Source of the DNA: Nonomuraea terrae
GTDB taxonomy: Bacteria > Actinomycetota > Actinomycetes > Streptosporangiales > Streptosporangiaceae
Direction: 5' to 3'
DNA: 32,073 nucleotides
Assembly: GCF_004348995.1 (NCBI RefSeq)
Contig: NZ_SMKQ01000089.1
Span: 1-32,073 of the forward strand
Position numbers and translations under genes: made by a program. Within the stretch, counting starts at the first letter, position 1. Each line of letters opens with the position of its first letter. Below are positions 7,343 to 15,276 of this stretch, in pieces. The notes under the pieces were generated by a model, which saw nothing but the letters and a program-made list of their open reading frames with translations, did no database searches and had not been told where the DNA came from.

Positions 7343-9013
7343 ATGTCCCACACGGCCCGCGCCGGGCTCTCCGCCGCCCTCCTGGGGCTGGTGCTCGGCT
7401 GCCTGGCGCTGGGGCCCGCGCTGGGGTGGGGGTTCACGCTCATCCAGGACATGGTGTTCGTGCCCGACCCCGCCTTCTCGCGCTTCACGTTCGGGCTGGC
7501 GGGCGGAGCGGCGCGGGTCGTGCCCAGCGACGCCGTGGTGACCGCGCTGGCGCAGGTGCTGCCCGCCGAGCTGGTGCAGAAGCTGATCCTGCTGGCGATC
7601 TTCGTGCTGGGGTGTTCGGGGGCGGCGCTGCTGGTCCCGTCCTCTTCGGTGGGGCCGCGGCTGGTGGCCGGGGTGTTCTACGTGTGGAACCCGTACGTCG
7701 CCGAGCGGTTGCTGATCGGTCAGTGGGCGCTGTTGCTCGGGTACGCGGGGCTGCCGTGGGTGGTGCGTGCCGTCTGGTCGGGCCGGCGGACGGCGCTCGC
7801 CATCCTTCCTGCGGCGGTGGGCGGATTCGCCGCGATGACGGTGACCGCCCTCACGGCGCTCCCGCTCGCCGTGGCTCGCTGGACGTCCGGGAACGGGTCC
7901 GGGAACGGGTCCGGGAACGGGGCGCGCTGGGCAGGGCCGGCGCGGGTGGTGGTGGTGCTGGCCGTGTTCAGCCTGCCGTGGCTGGTGCCGACGGCGCTGC
8001 GGCCGGAGGGGTTGCGGGGCGATCCTGTCGGGGTGGAGGCGTTCGCGGCCCGGGCCGACACACCGTTCGGGGCGGTGGGCAGTCTGCTTTCGCTGGGCGG
8101 CATCTGGAACATGTACGCGGTCCCGCCCGGCTACGAGACCGTGCCCGGCGCGGTGGCGCGGATGCTGATCACGCTGACCGGGCTCGCGTTCTTCCTGCGC
8201 GGCGCGGTGGCGTACAGGAAGGGGCTGGCCGCGGCGGCCGCGGTCGGGCTGGGCGTGGCGTGCGTCGGGGTGAGCGAGCCAGGACGAGCGGCGTTCCGCT
8301 GGGCCGTGGAGCTGTGGCCCGGTTTCGCGGTGTTCCGCGACGCCCAGCAATTCGTGGCCCCCCTGGCCCTGGCGTCCGCCGTTGGGCTGGGCCTGCTGGC
8401 CGCCCGCGTCACGGGCCGCTCGGGCCGCTCGGAGCTTTCGTCCTCGGACGGCGTTCGCGGTTCTCCCTCCAGAGGATCTCGGCCCGTGATCCGCGGTAGG
8501 GGGTGGGTTGTGGTGTTGGTCCTGGTGCCTCTCGCGGTGTTGCCGACGATGGCGTGGGGAGCGTTGGGGCGGCTAGCAGCGATCGCCTACCCCGAGGGGT
8601 GGACGGCCGCGCGGGAGGTGATCGGCCGGGATCCGGCGCCCGGGGACGTGCTGGTGCTGCCGTTCGAGTCGTACCGGCGGTTTCCGTGGAACGGCGGGCG
8701 GGCGGTGCTCGACCCCGCGCAGCGCTTCTTCGCCGCCCCCGGCCGCCGGGTGGTCACCAACGACGCCGTACGCGTCGGCGAACTGCTCGTCAGAAGCGAG
8801 GACCCCCGCGCCCAAGCGGTGGAACACGTCCTTCAAAGCCCGTCACCCGACCTCCCCGGCGCCGGGTTCCGCTACGTGATCGTCAACGCGGGAACGCCGG
8901 CGGAGCGGCAACGGTTCGCCGGATGGCTACGCACCGCGACGCTCGTAGTCGACGCGCGTGACCTGCGCCTCTACCGATTCGACGGTCCCGTCCGCTCCAT
9001 TCCACCCCAATAG
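7343..9013 (+). CDS. Polytopic membrane protein, GT-C-like
   Basis: The 556-residue product has a hydrophobic N-terminus and about ten to eleven predicted membrane segments, then a soluble C-terminal domain of about 130 residues (from about 425). Features such as LIQDMVFVP in the first external loop and YVWNPYVAERLLIGQW resemble AftD/GT-C-type arabinosyl- or mannosyltransferase membrane domains, but I cannot assign a family with certainty. Three exact 12-bp repeats at 7886-7921 encode a GNGSGNGSGNG linker inside a loop. The frame upstream is closed by a TGA at 7328-7330, so the ATG at 7343 is effectively the only nearby start. It has no clear Shine-Dalgarno, so translation may start from a very short or absent leader. 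The gene ends 112 bp before the next small ORF. Confidence 0.72.
   Translation: MSHTARAGLSAALLGLVLGCLALGPALGWGFTLIQDMVFVPDPAFSRFTFGLAGGAARVVPSDAVVTALAQVLPAELVQKLILLAIFVLGCSGAALLVPSSSVGPRLVAGVFYVWNPYVAERLLIGQWALLLGYAGLPWVVRAVWSGRRTALAILPAAVGGFAAMTVTALTALPLAVARWTSGNGSGNGSGNGARWAGPARVVVVLAVFSLPWLVPTALRPEGLRGDPVGVEAFAARADTPFGAVGSLLSLGGIWNMYAVPPGYETVPGAVARMLITLTGLAFFLRGAVAYRKGLAAAAAVGLGVACVGVSEPGRAAFRWAVELWPGFAVFRDAQQFVAPLALASAVGLGLLAARVTGRSGRSELSSSDGVRGSPSRGSRPVIRGRGWVVVLVLVPLAVLPTMAWGALGRLAAIAYPEGWTAAREVIGRDPAPGDVLVLPFESYRRFPWNGGRAVLDPAQRFFAAPGRRVVTNDAVRVGELLVRSEDPRAQAVEHVLQSPSPDLPGAGFRYVIVNAGTPAERQRFAGWLRTATLVVDARDLRLYRFDGPVRSIPPQ
7886..7921 (+). repeat. Three exact 12-bp tandem repeats inside the GT-C-like gene
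   Basis: TCCGGGAACGGG is repeated three times and encodes a flexible Gly-Asn-Gly-Ser linker in a loop between membrane segments. The unit keeps the frame. It probably arose by slippage and is likely to vary between strains. Confidence 0.9.
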
Positions 9014-9054
9014 GTACGCTGATCAGCGGACTTATTAGGATTCCGTGCAGTTAC

Positions 9055-9083
9055 TTTCGAGTAGCACGAATTGGTTCTAGGTT
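9055..9083 (+). promoter_or_regulatory. Candidate promoter of the DUF2613-GT2-GT4-aftD operon
   Basis: A -10-like TAGGTT (9078-9083, fits TANNNT) lies 17 bp downstream of a weak -35-like TTTCGA (9055-9060) in an A/T-richer intergenic stretch (9014-9125). The predicted start of transcription would leave a leader of about 35 nt before the TTG start at 9126, with an AGGAGGA Shine-Dalgarno at 9112-9118. The -35 match is poor, so confidence is low. Confidence 0.35.
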
Positions 9084-9125
9084 AGGAACGCCTCGGACCA
9101 GAGCCCGCTCCAGGAGGAAACCCCC

Positions 9126-9260
9126 TTGGTCAAGATCCTCTTAGCAGCGATCGCCGGCGCAGCCGTGGCGGCACTCGTGGTGACGGTCACCACCGTCTCC
9201 CTCAGCGGCGCCACCGCGACCCCGGTCAACCAGCCGCTCTACAACTACGGCGACCGGTAA
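9126..9260 (+). CDS. Small membrane/secreted protein, DUF2613 type (Rv0236A-like)
   Basis: This 44-codon ORF starts at TTG with a strong AGGAGGA Shine-Dalgarno 7 nt upstream. It encodes a hydrophobic N-terminal segment (about residues 3-26, rich in Ala and Val) followed by a short tail ending in PLYNYGDR. The layout, a signal-like or membrane-anchor segment plus a short tail with a YG(x)R end, matches the actinobacterial DUF2613 family of small proteins with no known function. The M. tuberculosis member I recall, Rv0236A, lies next to aftD (Rv0236c), and here an aftD-type gene is three genes downstream, which supports the call. Only 12 nt separate its TAA from the next ATG, which has no good Shine-Dalgarno of its own, so the GT2 gene is probably translationally coupled to it. 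Confidence 0.75.
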   Translation: MVKILLAAIAGAAVAALVVTVTTVSLSGATATPVNQPLYNYGDR

Positions 9261-9272
9261 CCGAACGCCGCC

Positions 9273-10076
9273 ATGCCACCCTCTCCGTCAGGGGACGAGA
9301 GGGCGAGCCGGCCACCACTGCTTGAGATCGTCGTTCCCGCCCACAACGAGGAACGCCGGCTTCCCGGGGGGCTCCTGCAGCTGTGCGCGAAGCTCGCCCG
9401 CATGCCGTTCCCCACCGCCGTCATCGTCGTCGACAACAACAGCACCGATCACACGGCCGAGGTCGTCACGACCTGGCCGCGCGGCAGCGTGCCGGTACGC
9501 CTGGTGCGCTGCGCGACCCGGGGCAAGGGCGCGGCCGTGCGCGCCGGGCTGCTCGCCACGAGCGCGCCCTTCGTCGGCTTCTGCGACGCCGACATGGCCA
9601 CCGACCTGGAAGGCATCGACCTGGCGCTCGGGCTGCTGCTGTCCGGCGAGCGGGTGGTGATCGGCTCCCGGGCGCACCGGCGCTCCCACGTGGAGAACCG
9701 GCACAGCCGGATCCGCGAGCTCGGCGCGTACGGCTTCCGCGCGCTGGCCGGGGCGCTCGTGCCCGGGGTGAGCGACACCCAGTGCGGCTTCAAGTTCTTC
9801 GACGGCGCCCTGGTCCGCGAGGTCGCGGCGCTGCTGCGCACCCCCGGCTTCGCCTTCGACGTCGAGCTGCTCGCGCGCTGCCGGGCGCGGGGTTTCGAGG
9901 CGCGGGAGATCCCGGTGCGCTGGCGCGACATGCCGGGCTCGCGTTTCTCGCCGGCCCGGCACACGCTCGGCATCATGCTGGAGCTGGGCCGGATCTGGCT
10001 GCGGCTGCGCGCCCGGCCGCGGCCCGCCGGGCATCCGGCCTGGGAGCCGCCGCTCGACCCTGTCGGATACCCATGA
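9273..10076 (+). CDS. Family 2 glycosyltransferase, dolichyl-phosphate-mannose/glucose synthase-like
   Basis: The 267-residue product carries the GT2 (GT-A fold) signatures: EIVVPAHNEE at 18-27, VVDNNSTDH at 52-60, the GKGAAVRAG stretch at 84-92, and the metal-binding DAD at 105-107. A later DTQCGFKFF motif is characteristic of polyprenyl-phosphate glycosyltransferases of the DPM1/ALG5 type. No transmembrane segment is visible, so it should act at the inner face of the membrane, moving a sugar from a nucleotide donor to a polyprenyl phosphate. Such a product is the donor for GT-C enzymes, several of which are encoded around it. It follows the small DUF2613 gene by 12 bp and its TGA overlaps the ATG of the next gene (ATGA), so it is inside an operon. 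The sugar is unknown. Confidence 0.88.
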   Translation: MPPSPSGDERASRPPLLEIVVPAHNEERRLPGGLLQLCAKLARMPFPTAVIVVDNNSTDHTAEVVTTWPRGSVPVRLVRCATRGKGAAVRAGLLATSAPFVGFCDADMATDLEGIDLALGLLLSGERVVIGSRAHRRSHVENRHSRIRELGAYGFRALAGALVPGVSDTQCGFKFFDGALVREVAALLRTPGFAFDVELLARCRARGFEAREIPVRWRDMPGSRFSPARHTLGIMLELGRIWLRLRARPRPAGHPAWEPPLDPVGYP

Positions 10077-11167
10077 GGATCGCGGTCGTCAACTGGCGTG
10101 ACCCGTGGCACCCGCAGGCCGGGGGCGCGGAGACGTTCGCCTGGCAGCTGGCCCGCCGCTTCGCGCGGGCCGGCCACGAGGTCTGGTACGTCACCGCGCG
10201 GGCGCCGGGCCAGCGGCGGCGCGAGGTCGTGGCGGGCGTGCGCTTCGCGCGGATGGGGGGCGTGTTCACCGTCTACCCGCTGGTGCTGGGCTGGCTGCTG
10301 GCCCGCAGGAGGCGGTTCGACGCGGTGCTCGACTGCCAGAACGGCATCCCGTTCTTCACCCCGTGGGTGCTGCCGCGGCGTGCCCGGGTGATCTGCGTGG
10401 TGCACCACGTGCACGACCGGCAGTTCGGGCTGCACATGCCGGGGTGGCTGGCGGCGTTCGGGCGGTTCCTGGAGGGGCCGGTGTCGCGGTGGAGCTACCG
10501 GCGGCGCCCGAGCGTGGCGGTGTCGCCGTCCACGGTGCGGGCCATGCGCGAGCGGCTCGGCTGGCGGGGGCCGATCCACGTCGTCCCGAACGGCGTGAGC
10601 GTCGCCACGCCCGCCGAGCCCGCGAGGAGCCCCGAGCCGCGGATCGTCTGCCTCGGGCGGCTGGTCGCGCACAAGCGTGTCCACCTGCTGCTCGACGCGG
10701 TACCGGAGCTGCGCGAACGCTTCCCCGGCCTGGTCGTGGACATCGTCGGCCGGGGCCCTGAGGAGGCGTCGCTGCGGGCGGGGCTCCCCGAGGGGGTGGT
10801 GCTGCACGGCTACCTGCCGGAGGAGGACAAGGCCACGGTCGTCGGGCGGGCGTGGCTGCACGTGAGCACCTCGCAGGGTGAGGGCTGGGGGCTGAGCGTG
10901 CTGGAGGCCGCCGCCCTGGGTGTTCCCACGGTGGCGTACGACGTGGACGGGCTGCGCGACGCCGTACGCCACGGGAAGACCGGCTGGCTGCTGGCCGAGG
11001 GTACGGACCTGGCCAAGGGCATCGCCGGGGCACTCGGCGAACTGGACCACACTTATAGCGTGAAATGTCGGGAGTGGGCGGGCCGGTTCTCCTGGGACCG
11101 CAGCGCCGAACGCCTCCTCGCGCTCATGCGCGGTCAGGACCCCGGTCCGGGCTGGGAGGAACCGTGA
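10073..11167 (+). CDS. Family 4 (GT-B fold) glycosyltransferase
   Basis: The 364-residue product begins MRIAVVNWRDPWHPQAGGAE, with the N-terminal GGAE motif (17-20) of retaining GT4 enzymes. It has a linker near VHHVHD, a second Rossmann domain starting around HVVPNGVS, and the EX7E-type nucleotide-sugar site at GEGWGLSVLEAA. It is cytoplasmic and should transfer a sugar from a nucleotide donor to a lipid-linked or glycan acceptor. The start ATG overlaps the stop of the GT2 gene (ATGA) and its own TGA overlaps the GTG of the aftD-type gene (GTGA), which indicates tight translational coupling in one operon. Specificity cannot be deduced. Confidence 0.9.
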   Translation: MRIAVVNWRDPWHPQAGGAETFAWQLARRFARAGHEVWYVTARAPGQRRREVVAGVRFARMGGVFTVYPLVLGWLLARRRRFDAVLDCQNGIPFFTPWVLPRRARVICVVHHVHDRQFGLHMPGWLAAFGRFLEGPVSRWSYRRRPSVAVSPSTVRAMRERLGWRGPIHVVPNGVSVATPAEPARSPEPRIVCLGRLVAHKRVHLLLDAVPELRERFPGLVVDIVGRGPEEASLRAGLPEGVVLHGYLPEEDKATVVGRAWLHVSTSQGEGWGLSVLEAAALGVPTVAYDVDGLRDAVRHGKTGWLLAEGTDLAKGIAGALGELDHTYSVKCREWAGRFSWDRSAERLLALMRGQDPGPGWEEP

Positions 11168-14100
11168 CCGTCCCGTCCCTGCTGCCCACCGACAAGCTGG
11201 TGGCCGGTCGCCGCACCGGCGCGGGCCGGCCCGTGGGGGAGAAGGCCAGGCGGCGGCTCTGGCTGCTGCTGTGCTGCTTCGGCTTCGGGCTGCTCGCGTT
11301 CACCACCAAGCCGGGTCAGCTCATCGCCGACACCAAGATGGACCTGGCGCTCAACCCGGTCGGCTGGCTGGAGCGCGCCACCCACCTGTGGGACCTGCAG
11401 CACTTCGGCCAGCTGCAGAACCAGGTCGCCGGCTACCTCTTCCCGATGGGCCCGTTCTTCGCGCTGGGCGACCTGGCGGGCGTCGCGCCGTGGGTGACGC
11501 AGCGGCTCTGGCTGACGCTGCTCATGTGCGTCGGATTCCTCGGCGTGGAACGGCTGGCCCGGCAGCTCGGCGTCGGCACGCCCGGCACCAGGGTCGTGGC
11601 CGCGCTGGCGTACGCGCTGGCCCCGCGGACGTTGTCGATCCTCGGCGAGATCTCGATCGAGTGGCTGCCCGCCGCGATGTTGCCGTGGATCCTCATCCCG
11701 CTGCTGACCGCCTCGGAGACGGGGCAGCGGGCGCGCGGGGCCGTCAGGTCGGCGCTGGCGGTGGCGCTGTGCGGCGGCGTCAACGCGGTGGCGGTGCTGG
11801 CCGTGCTGGTCGCGCCCGTCCTGTACATCCTGACCCGGCCGCGGCCGGTGCCGCGCTGGCGGATGCTCGGCTGGTGGTCGGCCGCCGTCGCGGTGGCCAC
11901 CCTGTTCTGGTCGCTGCCGCTGCTGCTGGTCGGCCGGTACGCGTTCTCGTTCCTGCCGTACACCGAGACCGCCGGGACCACCACGGCCGTCACCTCGCTC
12001 ACGAACGTGCTGCGCGGCGCCTCGGACTGGGTGCGTTTCCTGCCGCTCGACGGCGTCCTGGAGCAGCCGCCCGGGTTCGCCATCGCCACCTCCGCCACGA
12101 TGGTCGTGGTCACCGGCGTCATCGCCGCGCTGGGCCTGGCCGGGCTGGCCCGCCGCGACCTGCCCGCCAAGGGTTTCGTGATGGCGCTCTTCCTGGTGGG
12201 CGCGGCCGCGATGGCCGCCGGGCACATCAGCGCCCTGGAGCCGGTCGTGGCCGAGCCGGTGCGCTGGCTGCTGGACGGCCCGCTCGCGCCGCTGCGCAAC
12301 CTGCGCAAGTTCGACCCGCTCGTCCGGCTCGCGCTCGCTTTCGGCCTGGCCCACCTGCTCGTCAAAGCTCGCCTCCCGGTCCGTACGGTCGCCGTCGCCG
12401 CCTTCGCCGCGCTGCTCGTGCCGGTCGTCAACCAGGGCCTGGCCCCGCCCGGCGACTTCCGCGAGGTGCCGTCCCACTGGCGGCAGGCGGCGGCCTGGCT
12501 GGACGAGCACGCCGGCGACGCGGGCGTGCTGGTGGTGCCCGGCGCCAAGTTCGGCGAGTACGTCTGGGGCCGGCCCCTGGACGAGCCCCTGCAGGCCCTC
12601 ACCACCGCCCGCTGGACCACCAGGCAGATCACGCCACCGGGCTCGGTCGGCCTGTCGCGGCTGCTGGACGCCATCGACCAGCGGCTCACCTCCGGCCACG
12701 GCTCGCCGGGCGTCACCGCCGTGCTGCGCCGGATGGGCGTGCGCTACCTGCTCGTCAGGAACGACCTCATCCGGCAGAACCTCCAGGGCGCCTGGCCGTC
12801 GCGGATCTACGAGGCGCTGCGCGAGTCGCCCGGCATCGCGAAGGTGCGCTCGTTCGGCGAGCCGGTGGGTGACCGGCAGAGCGACGACGCCGTGAACACG
12901 CTGGACCCGGCTTTCCCCGCGCTCGACCTCTACGAGGTGGAGGGCGCCTCCGACGTGGTCTCCGTGGAGTCCGCCTCCGACGCACTCGCCGTGCGCGGCG
13001 GGCCCGACTCGCTGCTCGCGATGGGCGACCTCGGCCTGCTGGACGACGGCCCCGTCCTGGTGAACGGCGACGCGGGCACGCGCGACGCCCTCTCCGTGGT
13101 CAGCGAGGCGCTGCGGCTGCGCGAACGCTCGTTCGGCGAATTGCGGTCGAACCGGTCGCCCACCCTCACGGCCGACAAGAAGGCCGACTTCGCCGGCGTC
13201 CGGGAGCCGGACCTGCTGGAGGAGGGCTGGCTCGACCGGACCGCGGTCGCCGAGTACCACGGCATCGCCGGCGTCAGCGCGTCGTCGTCGGTCGCGGACC
13301 CGTACGCGATGCCCGGCGTCAGCAGCGTCGGCGGCGGCCCCTGGGCGGCGCTGGACGGTAACACCGCCACCGCCTGGGAGAGCGACGGCTCCCAGCGCCC
13401 CGACGGCGAGTGGCTGCGGGTGGACCTGCCGAAGCCCACCCGGATCCCGTACGTGAACGTCATGTTCGCCTCCAGCCTGCGGCTCGGCCAGTCCACCGGC
13501 CGGGTGGCCGTGGAGACCGAGGCGGGGAGCCTGGTCCAGGACGTCACGAGCACCACCGGCACGCAGCGGCTGCGCGTGCCGGACGGGCCCACGACGTGGC
13601 TGCGGATCAAGGTCGCCGGGACGGCGTCGCCGCAGTGGAGCTACGGGCAGCGGGTCGGCGTGGTCGAGCTGTCGATCCCCGGCGTCGTGCCCGAGCGCAC
13701 GATCCGGCTGCCCGGCCAGGGCGGCGACGTGTACGTCATGGACAGCGGCGCCGACGACAAGCCCGCCTGCATGCGCACCCCGGCGCGGTGGGTGTGCAAC
13801 GAGGCGCGACTGGCCGGTAAGGGAGAGGAGACCGGGTTCGACCGGACCTTCCGCGCGGAGTCCGCCGCGAGCGTGAACGTGCGGGGAACGGCCGTGCTGC
13901 GTGATCCGGAGCTGATCGACCGGTTCACCCGCCTGCGTGCGGATCTGACCGTGGTGACCGGCTCGTCACAGCTCACCGACGACGCGGTGGTCTCGCCCCG
14001 GTCGGCGTTCGACGCGGACGGCAGCACCACCTGGGTCCCCGACGGCAAAGACGCCGAGCCCACGCTCACCCTCGTCTGGAAGGCCAAGCGGACGGTCTCC

Positions 14101-15276
14101 CGCGTCCAGATCCAGCGACCGGCCGCCGACCAGGGGCCGCTCGACGTGATCGTGACCGGCGACGGCCGTGAGGTGCGGGCCGGACGGGTGGACGCGCGCG
14201 GCTACCTGACGTTCGAGCCCCTCACGACCACCCGGCTCACGCTGCGCTTCATGCCGTTCTCCAAGCGGCTGCAGGTGAGCGAGCTGGTGGTGCCCGGCGT
14301 GCAGCCGGTGGGCCGGCCCTCGGGCGTCCCGCTCCGGCTGCGCTGCGGGTTCGGCCCCAACCTCGAGGTGAACGGCCGCACGATCCCCACCAGGGTCACC
14401 GGCACCCACGCCGACCTGCTGGAGCAGCGGCCGGTCCAGATCACCGGCTGCGCCGAGGCGGAGCTCGCGGCGGGCGACAACCGGGTGCGGCTGGCGGGCT
14501 GGGACGCGTACACGATCGACGCGCTCGTCGTCGGGGCGCTGCCCACGCGGGCGGGCGGCGAGCAAGGGGCGGCGGCGCCGGGCGCCTGGACGCCGTCCGT
14601 ACGCGAGGTGCGGGTCGACGCGCCGCAGGACGCCTTCCTCGTCGTCAACGAGAACTACAACGACGGCTGGCAGGCCCGGATCGACGGCCGGACTCTCGAC
14701 CGCGTGCGGATCGACGGCTGGAAGCAGGGCTGGGAGCTGCCCGCCGGCACCTCGGGGACCGTCCGGCTGGAGTACCTGCCCGACCGCGTCTACGGGCTCG
14801 CGATCACGCTGGGGCTGGCCGGGATCGCGCTGCTCGCGTTCATCGCGCTCGTGCTGCGCGGGCCGCGTCCCGAGCACGTGCGGGAGACCGCCGCGGCCAG
14901 GGCGGCGCGGCTGTCGCGCCTGCGGGCTCCGTACGCCGTGGTGCTGGCGCTGGCGTTCGGCTGGTGGGTGGCGAGCTGGCCGGGCATGGCCGCGATGCTC
15001 GCCGCCGTCGTCGTGACGCTGCTGCAGCGCGCCCGGGGACTGCCCGCGCACCGGGCGGCGGCCGGCTTCTTCTGCCTCGCCACGATGGCGTCGGCGGCGG
15101 GCCTGGTGCTGCGCGAGCACGGGATCGACGTCGGGCCGCTCATGGACCAGGGGCCGCAGCTCGCCGCGGTCGCCGCCGTGGGCGTGCTGATCGGCCAGCT
15201 CGTCACCGAACGGGAGCGGCCGGCGCCGGATCCGGAGCCGGCCGAGGCCGAACGGGTGCTGACCCGTGCCGGCTGA
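11164..15276 (+). CDS. aftD: AftD-type arabinofuranosyltransferase (DUF3367 family), GT-C
   Basis: The 1370-residue product matches AftD in length (about 1400 in mycobacteria) and layout. It has an N-terminal GT-C membrane domain (about residues 29-430) with the family stretch KPGQLIADTKMDLALNPVGW and LQNQVAGYLFPMGPFFALG, then large periplasmic parts including two discoidin/F5-8C-like beta modules (about 698-840, with ALDGNTATAWESDG, and about 920-1046, with AFDADGSTTWVPDG). Further C-terminal membrane segments lie at about 1207-1345. In mycobacteria AftD adds arabinofuranose from decaprenyl-phosphoryl-arabinose to arabinogalactan and lipoarabinomannan. I chose the GTG at 11164 because it overlaps the upstream TGA and precedes the first family-like sequence. 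The last 74 bp overlap the convergent acyltransferase gene. If the host lacks mycolic acids, the acceptor must be a different glycan. Confidence 0.9.
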   Translation: MTVPSLLPTDKLVAGRRTGAGRPVGEKARRRLWLLLCCFGFGLLAFTTKPGQLIADTKMDLALNPVGWLERATHLWDLQHFGQLQNQVAGYLFPMGPFFALGDLAGVAPWVTQRLWLTLLMCVGFLGVERLARQLGVGTPGTRVVAALAYALAPRTLSILGEISIEWLPAAMLPWILIPLLTASETGQRARGAVRSALAVALCGGVNAVAVLAVLVAPVLYILTRPRPVPRWRMLGWWSAAVAVATLFWSLPLLLVGRYAFSFLPYTETAGTTTAVTSLTNVLRGASDWVRFLPLDGVLEQPPGFAIATSATMVVVTGVIAALGLAGLARRDLPAKGFVMALFLVGAAAMAAGHISALEPVVAEPVRWLLDGPLAPLRNLRKFDPLVRLALAFGLAHLLVKARLPVRTVAVAAFAALLVPVVNQGLAPPGDFREVPSHWRQAAAWLDEHAGDAGVLVVPGAKFGEYVWGRPLDEPLQALTTARWTTRQITPPGSVGLSRLLDAIDQRLTSGHGSPGVTAVLRRMGVRYLLVRNDLIRQNLQGAWPSRIYEALRESPGIAKVRSFGEPVGDRQSDDAVNTLDPAFPALDLYEVEGASDVVSVESASDALAVRGGPDSLLAMGDLGLLDDGPVLVNGDAGTRDALSVVSEALRLRERSFGELRSNRSPTLTADKKADFAGVREPDLLEEGWLDRTAVAEYHGIAGVSASSSVADPYAMPGVSSVGGGPWAALDGNTATAWESDGSQRPDGEWLRVDLPKPTRIPYVNVMFASSLRLGQSTGRVAVETEAGSLVQDVTSTTGTQRLRVPDGPTTWLRIKVAGTASPQWSYGQRVGVVELSIPGVVPERTIRLPGQGGDVYVMDSGADDKPACMRTPARWVCNEARLAGKGEETGFDRTFRAESAASVNVRGTAVLRDPELIDRFTRLRADLTVVTGSSQLTDDAVVSPRSAFDADGSTTWVPDGKDAEPTLTLVWKAKRTVSRVQIQRPAADQGPLDVIVTGDGREVRAGRVDARGYLTFEPLTTTRLTLRFMPFSKRLQVSELVVPGVQPVGRPSGVPLRLRCGFGPNLEVNGRTIPTRVTGTHADLLEQRPVQITGCAEAELAAGDNRVRLAGWDAYTIDALVVGALPTRAGGEQGAAAPGAWTPSVREVRVDAPQDAFLVVNENYNDGWQARIDGRTLDRVRIDGWKQGWELPAGTSGTVRLEYLPDRVYGLAITLGLAGIALLAFIALVLRGPRPEHVRETAAARAARLSRLRAPYAVVLALAFGWWVASWPGMAAMLAAVVVTLLQRARGLPAHRAAAGFFCLATMASAAGLVLREHGIDVGPLMDQGPQLAAVAAVGVLIGQLVTERERPAPDPEPAEAERVLTRAG

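Noticed and set aside
7327..8499. Alternative + strand frame from 7327 beside the GT-C-like gene
   Set aside because: Its translation is Arg/Gly/Ala-rich with no membrane segments, whereas the frame from 7343 gives a clean polytopic protein.
9073..9089. GTTC/GAAC dyad around TAGGTTAG in the promoter of the DUF2613 operon
   Set aside because: Only 4-bp arms with an 8-nt centre; this is within chance expectation and offers no clear motif.
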